Source: Pontibacter ummariensis
GTDB taxonomy: Bacteria; Bacteroidota; Bacteroidia; Cytophagales; Hymenobacteraceae
DNA length: 64,000 nt
NCBI RefSeq assembly: GCF_900188175.1
Contig: NZ_FZOQ01000024.1
Span: forward strand, 18,987 to 82,986
Direction of reading: 5' to 3'
The notes under the pieces are model-generated. The model worked only from the letters and a program-made list of their open reading frames with translations, was not told where the DNA came from and ran no database searches. The position numbers were made by a program, and so were the translations under genes. Shown here piece after piece: positions 59,246 to 64,000 of the stretch; the stretch's first letter is position 1; each line of letters opens with the position of its first letter.

Positions 59246-61530
59246 TTGTTCAACGTATACCGCACCCCCAAAAACCCTCTGATGCCCTGGTTGGGGGCAT
59301 AGACGTAAGACGGGTCGAAAGTCAGGCCCTGCGGGTTGCCGGGCGTCGGGATCACCTGGCCCTGCTCATCAAACAGCACGCCCCTGTCGAAGGGGTCAAA
59401 GGCACGGGCGATGCTGTTGGCAGGCGGCGTAAAGTTGAGCAGGTTTTTTACCCCGCCGTATAGTTCCCACTTGCTGCCGATGGCTTTGGTGAGCTGTATG
59501 TTCTGCAGGCTCCACCAGGGGGAGTGAGCCGGGCGATCGTCCAAGGGGCCCAGTAGTGGCAGGCGCATCGGCCCGTACACGTTTCCGGTGTAGTCCACCG
59601 TCAGGCCGATGCCCGGGAAAGGATAGCCGATGCTCCACACGCCGCTGAAGCGCTCGGTGAGCATCTGCCGCCTGCGCTCACCCTGCTCCTCCAGGGTCAC
59701 GTCCATCAGCGTGGCCCCGGCCAGCAACTTCAGCCCGCTCGTCCAGGCCACATCCAGGTTTAGCGATACCCCCTTGGACACGGCAGAGCCTTCCAGGTTG
59801 CTGTAGATGATCCTGTTCGGGTCAGCGTCATAGTCTGGCACAATGCGGTTGTGGAAGTAGGTATAGAAAAGGCTTCCGTCCAGGCCGAAAAAGGCGTTGT
59901 TGCTGCTGTAGACCTGCTTTACCACGTTCAGGTTGGCGTTCCAGGAGGTCTCCGGCTCAAGCTCTCCCTCAAACACCACCTCCCGGGCCCCGGTCAGGGC
60001 GGCATGGTCCTCGGTAAACACGTGGGCCACCCGGTACCCGTTGCCCACGCTCAGGCGCACTGCGTTTTGCTTGTTTCGAGAGGTCCATTTATAGTTCAGG
60101 CGGGGCGTCAGTACGCTCCCGTGCAGGCTGTTGTAGTCGTAGCGGGCGCCCAGCAGCAGCTTGTTGTAATCATTCAGTTTGATCTCATCCTGCACAAAGG
60201 CACCCGGCAAGTGTATGACGGATGGTTGGTTCGTGGTGCCGTCTACCCCGGCGGTCGCAGGTGTGTTGTCGTCGTAGTAGGTGTGGCGATAAGCCAGCCC
60301 CGCCAGCAGGTCGTGCCGGTTGCCCAGCAGCTTGTTCCAGGTCAGCTGCCCAAAGCCGATGTACTGCGACGCGATATAGGCGGTGTTGCCATACACGGAG
60401 TTCTGCTGGTGCCCGTTTGTACTGAACTGGAAGTTAATGATCTCCTTCACTGGCAACTGGTAAAGTCCAAAGGCCTCCCAGCGGCTGGTGTAAATGCTCT
60501 CGCCGTACACTTCCGCCCCGCCCCGGTGCGCACTGTCCCAGTGCATCTCGCCCCCCCAGCGGTCTTCGTACACGTAGCGGCCCGCCACCGAGAAAGGCTT
60601 GTTGCTCTTGCGCCCAAAACTCAGCTTATTGAAAACGGAGATGCGGCTCTGCAGCGTCACGTCGGTAAAGCCGTCGCCGTTGTTATCAATAGGGTTTTGG
60701 TAGTTAAAGGAATTAACGCCCAGCAGGCCCTGCGTGTGCTGCCCCGCCCCGTAACGCAGCCCCACATCGGCGTTCGCCTCGCCCCAGGTCGTGCCGAAGA
60801 CGTCCACAGCGGTGCGCGGCGCCGAGAAAGGCTTTCTGGTAATGATGTTGATGAGTCCGCCCACCGCCTCGGAGCCGTAGAGCGTGGAGGCCGGCCCTTT
60901 CACCACCTCTACCCGCTCCACCAGCGCCTGCGGAATGCCTGTCAGGCCGTACACGGTGGAAAGGCCGCTTACGATCGGCATGCCGTCGATCAGCACCATG
61001 GTGTAAGGCCCCTCCAAGCCGTTGATGTGGATGTCGCCAGTGTTGCAGACGTTGCAGTTGAGCTGCGGGCGCACCCCGTTCACGTGCTGCATCGACTCGA
61101 AAACAGAGGGCGTGGGGTTGGCCTTGAAGAACTCTGCGGTGTACACCTCCACCGGCACCGCGCTCTCCAGTTTGCTTACCTCCTTCATCGTGCCCGAGAT
61201 CACTACCTCGTTAATTCGGGCGGTAGCCTCCTCCAAGCTAAAGCTGACCGTTGCCTGGGGGCTTTGGCTGTCTACCGTCACCCGCTTTGTCTGGGCCTCA
61301 AAGCCGATTAAGGAAGTAGTCAGCTCATAGGTCCCGTAGGGCACTCCTTTGATAGAAAAGTAACCGTCGCTGTCTGTCGAGGTCCCCCGGCTGGTGCGTT
61401 GCAGCCCCACGTTCACGAACTCCAGCGGCTTTCCCTCGGATCGGACGTAGCCGCTGATGCTGCCCTCCTGTGCCGACGCACGCACAGGCAAGAATGTTAG
61501 CAAGAGGTATAGGATCTTCAGGTGTTTCAT
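59242..61530 (-). CDS. TonB-dependent receptor with a CxxC plug motif (probable metal transport)
   Basis: A 762-residue outer-membrane receptor: signal peptide MKHLKILYLLLTFLPVRASAQ; a carboxypeptidase-like domain (22-105, with DSDGYFSIKGVPYGTYELTTSLIGF); a plug (about 115-235, with VFESMQHVNGVRPQLNCNVCNTGDIHINGLEG, Cys159 and Cys162); then a barrel ending GIRGFLGVRYTLNK. The CNVCN motif in the plug suggests binding of a soft metal or metal chelate. A 36-bp DtxR-like palindrome 35 bp before the start points to metal-dependent repression. Likely substrate is iron, manganese or copper; this cannot be settled from sequence. Confidence 0.85.
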   Translation of the reverse strand: MKHLKILYLLLTFLPVRASAQEGSISGYVRSEGKPLEFVNVGLQRTSRGTSTDSDGYFSIKGVPYGTYELTTSLIGFEAQTKRVTVDSQSPQATVSFSLEEATARINEVVISGTMKEVSKLESAVPVEVYTAEFFKANPTPSVFESMQHVNGVRPQLNCNVCNTGDIHINGLEGPYTMVLIDGMPIVSGLSTVYGLTGIPQALVERVEVVKGPASTLYGSEAVGGLINIITRKPFSAPRTAVDVFGTTWGEANADVGLRYGAGQHTQGLLGVNSFNYQNPIDNNGDGFTDVTLQSRISVFNKLSFGRKSNKPFSVAGRYVYEDRWGGEMHWDSAHRGGAEVYGESIYTSRWEAFGLYQLPVKEIINFQFSTNGHQQNSVYGNTAYIASQYIGFGQLTWNKLLGNRHDLLAGLAYRHTYYDDNTPATAGVDGTTNQPSVIHLPGAFVQDEIKLNDYNKLLLGARYDYNSLHGSVLTPRLNYKWTSRNKQNAVRLSVGNGYRVAHVFTEDHAALTGAREVVFEGELEPETSWNANLNVVKQVYSSNNAFFGLDGSLFYTYFHNRIVPDYDADPNRIIYSNLEGSAVSKGVSLNLDVAWTSGLKLLAGATLMDVTLEEQGERRRQMLTERFSGVWSIGYPFPGIGLTVDYTGNVYGPMRLPLLGPLDDRPAHSPWWSLQNIQLTKAIGSKWELYGGVKNLLNFTPPANSIARAFDPFDRGVLFDEQGQVIPTPGNPQGLTFDPSYVYAPNQGIRGFLGVRYTLNK

Positions 61531-61564
61531 GGCGTAGAAGCAAGGGTCCTAATTTAGCTACTAT

Positions 61565-61600
61565 TAAATTTAATTTTAGGTTTACCTAAAATTAAATTTA
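61565..61600. promoter_or_regulatory. 36-bp perfect inverted repeat, DtxR/MntR-like operator
   Basis: Arms 61565-61580 and 61585-61600 (16 bp) are exact reverse complements around TTTA. The core TTAGGTTTACCTAA is close to the DtxR/IdeR type (TTAGGTTA...TAACCTAA). It lies 35-70 bp upstream of the TonB receptor start, over its expected promoter. Confidence 0.75.
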
Positions 61601-62314
61601 CCATTAGTTGCTCAATGCACAAGCTATTGATCCTGCTGTTACAAAAAGGATGGACAGATACAGGCTGGCTGAGAGGGAAAGTCAGCCAAGAGCCACCGAG
61701 AAACCGCGACAAGAATCCCCGAATCCTACCCTAGGATTAAAAACTTATGATGCGCCCTATCTGTGCCAGAGGCAACAGGGGAAGCTTCGAAAAGACGGGT
61801 GGCACGCAAATAGGCGGCCAATACATTGAGGTTTACCTAGCGCTACATAAAAGCCTGGGTTGCTACTGAGCGGCTTGAGGCAGTCCAGATACGCAGCCGC
61901 GGAACATACAACGGGTTACACGCAGTGCCGCCAAGACTACTTGAACCAAATCAACTTTTTTTAGTAAAGCTATAGTATATGGTTAGGTGGAAGACCAGCC
62001 AGGCTATCCCGAAACGTATCGTCACCCTTACGGGCATTGATTAGCAGGATACCGTACACGCATAAACGCGACATGCAGTAGACCTGCTCTTTACCTCCTC
62101 CCCTAACCTGCTGCCCGCCTGGTTTGACCCTGTGTCAGCCCCTGCTTGGCGAAGATCATTAGAAAAACCCGCTGCCTTACTGCCCCACGCTCTCCTTTGA
62201 ACACCCGCTGTGGACGGCGCTCTTCAACTGAAAGATGCTGCTCCAAGCGGGCTGCATACTTGTTGCCTTCATTGACTAGCGGATTAGCGGTTACTTTACA
62301 AAACGCACCTGTAA
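61601..62314. other. 714-bp intergenic region with a second AGGTTTACCT core
   Basis: No gene is called. AGGTTTACCT, the core of the operator at 61565, recurs at 61829-61838 without its long arms. Short frames (61608-61829; 62146-62349) have no family features. Between 62100 and 62300 the base composition is coding-like but interrupted by stops in every frame, so decayed DNA is possible. GGTTACTTTAC at 62289-62299 resembles the repeats near position 1. Confidence 0.35.
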
Positions 62315-63619
62315 ATGAAAAACCAATCTATTCCACCCGGCTTCCATGATATGATGGACTTCAGTCTTGTAGAGGCCCTTTTAGGCCGCCGCTCCCGCCG
62401 GTTCTTTTTAGGAGCGGAGATACCGGACGGCGTGTTTGCCTATGAGTCCAAACACGAACCACTACCGCTGAGTGAGCTGGAAAAGCTGCTGGTGGTAACG
62501 GCCTGTGGCGGGAACACCGGCTGGCACAACATGATTTACCGGGCACAGCGCTACGCACCGCACCTCTCGAACTATGCCGGGGCAGCAGGCGGCCGTACTT
62601 TTCCTTCGGCGGCCGGCTTCCACACCAGCATGACCTTTTTCACGGATGACGAAGGCGTTTACGTGCTGGACAACCGGAACGCGCCTGCAGCTGCTGACAG
62701 GACGGAAGATGGATCGCTGGACCTAAACAAAGTAGTAGATGCCTTGAGAAAGGATGTCAGGAAGCTACAGGAGGGCCGCCTACGCCTGCCTGCGGAGGTT
62801 CCTTTTGTGGAAGCGCACAATACGTGGGTAGCTAACAAGCCGGGCACCCTGGTCGTGATACCTGTAGCGGATCTGGCACAGCACGTGCTGCTGGGCCTCT
62901 GCTATATGCTGCAGAACGGCCTCGTGCTAACGGACGACATCAACAAAAGAGCGATTCCCGGCATGGAGCAGTTTAGGGACATCGTTGACGTAAACAACAA
63001 CTGGAACATCACCTTTTTGGACCAGATCTCTATGGCTGAGGTAACGGCGGAACTCTCCACCAGCTGCTACGCAGGTGCCCTGATGCTGCAGGCCATGGGC
63101 CTGGGAGGGTGGATGTTCGACGGCATGGACCTGTTCTCTGTTTTAGGAGCGAGCGGCAGGCCGGAAGTGCCGGGGCTGGGGTTTCGCTACGACACCGACC
63201 CCCGCTGGCCTTACCCCAACCCCACAGGGCTGAAAGGCGTGATGGAAGCTTTCTGCCCGCCTCACTATCCTGACATGCGTGCCGCGGTGGATGCTGTTTG
63301 CGAGCGCAAGTTTGGCAAGGGAGGTCCCTTCCACGAAAACACACCTGGCAATTGGAAAGAGTCTCCTAAAGTCCGGAAAGCAGCGCAGGTGCACGATGCG
63401 CGGTTCCGGGAGTGCGTGGCCCTACAGGCCCAGTATGTATATGACACCTTTGGCAAGTTCCCGGCAACAGTGCCCTCTGTTTTTCTTCTCATGTACCTGC
63501 AGGCGCACCACCTCGACTTGGAGTTTTACGATGCTTTCTACCAACCCGGTGCCTATCTCAGCACACACGCCGCGCATATGACCCGTTGGCACGCTCAGCG
63601 GCCTGCCCCCGGTGTCTGA
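62315..63619 (+). CDS. nitroreductase-like protein, 434 aa
   Basis: The first 60 residues (MMDFSLVEALLGRRSRRFFLGAEI...LPLSELEKLLVVTACGGNTGWHN) match the start of nitroreductase-fold enzymes, especially SagB-type, where an RRSxR block precedes a 'lSxxELxxLL..a.G' segment. These enzymes bind FMN and reduce nitro compounds or oxidise heterocycles. The middle (DLAQHVLLGLCYMLQNGLVLTDDIN) and the C-terminal half (CYAGALMLQAMGLGGWMFDGMDLFSV; RWPYPNPTGLKGVMEAF) could hold the second nitroreductase-like half. The exact family is not certain. It is a single gene with free DNA upstream and would fit the stress theme. Confidence 0.5.
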   Translation: MKNQSIPPGFHDMMDFSLVEALLGRRSRRFFLGAEIPDGVFAYESKHEPLPLSELEKLLVVTACGGNTGWHNMIYRAQRYAPHLSNYAGAAGGRTFPSAAGFHTSMTFFTDDEGVYVLDNRNAPAAADRTEDGSLDLNKVVDALRKDVRKLQEGRLRLPAEVPFVEAHNTWVANKPGTLVVIPVADLAQHVLLGLCYMLQNGLVLTDDINKRAIPGMEQFRDIVDVNNNWNITFLDQISMAEVTAELSTSCYAGALMLQAMGLGGWMFDGMDLFSVLGASGRPEVPGLGFRYDTDPRWPYPNPTGLKGVMEAFCPPHYPDMRAAVDAVCERKFGKGGPFHENTPGNWKESPKVRKAAQVHDARFRECVALQAQYVYDTFGKFPATVPSVFLLMYLQAHHLDLEFYDAFYQPGAYLSTHAAHMTRWHAQRPAPGV

Positions 63620-63783
63620 TCCTCGCTGCACCCTTTGGAGGAGTGGCACAGGAACCTTGCTTCCGCTGCGGGATAGAACCACACGGAACAGGGTACTTTA
63701 AACCGAACCAGAGTTTATAAGGTATAAGTCATGCAGGTTTTATAAAATCACATCGTACCGTTTGGTGTAAAGACGACAGAGAA

Positions 63784-64000
63784 ATGGGTAAAGTAACTGC
63801 TTTGAACACCTCCCCCGGAAAGGCACATAGTAAGTCCGCTCGGGGCGCCTGCCCTGTTTGTGGCAGCTCTAAACTCGAAGCGCTAGGGTCGAAAGGAGGG
63901 TATGCTTTTGTTAGCTGTGCTAACTGCCTGTTCAGTTTTTGTCCTGGGATAACGGCAGACTACCTTGCCAGCCTGTATGCAGCCGGATACCACGGACCCG
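63784..64000 (+). CDS. zinc-ribbon protein, 5' part, probable SAM methyltransferase (cut by window edge)
   Basis: An open frame from ATG 63784 runs off the right edge (72 codons visible). After a basic leader (MGKVTALNTSPGKAHSKSA) come ACPVCGSSKLEAL and YAFVSCANCLFSFCPG, a two-CxxC zinc ribbon. This layout is typical of the N-terminus of class I SAM methyltransferases of the zinc-ribbon type (Methyltransf_23), but glycan enzymes and others also use it. The rest is needed to decide. Confidence 0.5.
   Translation, partial: MGKVTALNTSPGKAHSKSARGACPVCGSSKLEALGSKGGYAFVSCANCLFSFCPGITADYLASLYAAGYHGP

Noticed and set aside
59851..61311. A 486-codon plus-strand frame opposite the TonB receptor
   Set aside because: The frame lies wholly antisense to a strongly supported receptor with signal peptide, plug and barrel. 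Its His/Val/Arg-rich composition has no domain features.
1..64000. CRISPR array, tRNA or rRNA genes, transposase or phage genes
   Set aside because: No regular spacer-repeat array, no T-loop/anticodon pattern, no rRNA-like stretch and no transposase or integrase motif was seen. The only tandem repeats are coding (29-aa IHG units).

Overview
The window looks like chromosomal DNA from a Bacteroidota bacterium of the Cytophagales, probably Hymenobacteraceae (Pontibacter-like). The evidence is SusC-style TonB barrels with carboxypeptidase-like N-terminal domains, PorT-type barrels, FtsX permeases of the Bacteroidota type, an ABC permease/M1 peptidase fusion, a DUF5777-type barrel, TAnnTTTG-type -7 boxes and few Shine-Dalgarno sequences. 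The genus is inference. No rRNA, tRNA, CRISPR array, integrase or transposase was recognised.

Layout. 0-5.3 kb: an AT-rich locus with a peptide-type ABC importer (binding lipoprotein and two permeases, no ATPase) flanked by two small unrecognised proteins. 5.5-7.3 kb: a thiol-disulfide protein, a 68-bp perfect palindrome and a universal stress protein (USP). 7.7-15.6 kb: a secreted repeat protein, a PorT-type barrel, a DUF389-like membrane protein, GltS and a TonB-type barrel. 15.9-18.7 kb: a BlaI repressor/M56 sensor pair with three operators phased 20 bp apart. 18.9-24.5 kb: an FtsX permease divergent from an NtrC-type regulator and its kinase. 24.7-29.1 kb: an ECF sigma factor, a probable anti-sigma protein, then CHRD lipoprotein, mono-haem lipoprotein, YceI and a DUF5777 barrel. 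29.4-38 kb: USP-Hsp20-PEP synthase, a VIT-family protein, USP, L,D-transpeptidase, USP. 38-42.7 kb: an Omp85 barrel with a kinase-like N-terminus, among decayed genes. 42.7-49.4 kb: an ABC transporter with an M1 peptidase-permease fusion, divergent from a LytS/LytTR pair. 49.8-58.5 kb: a hypothetical protein, USP, APH/P-loop kinase, three-BON protein, a receiver-CRP/FNR fusion regulator and a glucan phosphorylase-like enzyme. 58.7-61.6 kb: a metal-type TonB receptor with a thioredoxin partner and a DtxR-like operator. 62.3-64 kb: a nitroreductase-like protein and the start of a zinc-ribbon protein, probably a methyltransferase, cut by the window edge.

Main result. The 12-bp palindrome TGAY-N4-RTCA occurs at eight intergenic positions: upstream of all five USP genes, twice upstream of the BON gene, and before a small membrane ORF. 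In four of these promoters a TAnnTTTG-like box lies 23-24 nt downstream, which is the geometry of an FNR class II promoter. A regulator with an FNR-type recognition helix (ExxSR) fused to a CheY receiver is encoded inside the same cluster. With Hsp20, PEP synthase, a VIT protein, L,D-transpeptidase, APH/P-loop kinase, a glucan enzyme and a nitroreductase-like protein nearby, the region resembles in content the mycobacterial DosR dormancy regulon, built with a different type of regulator. Function and signal are inference.
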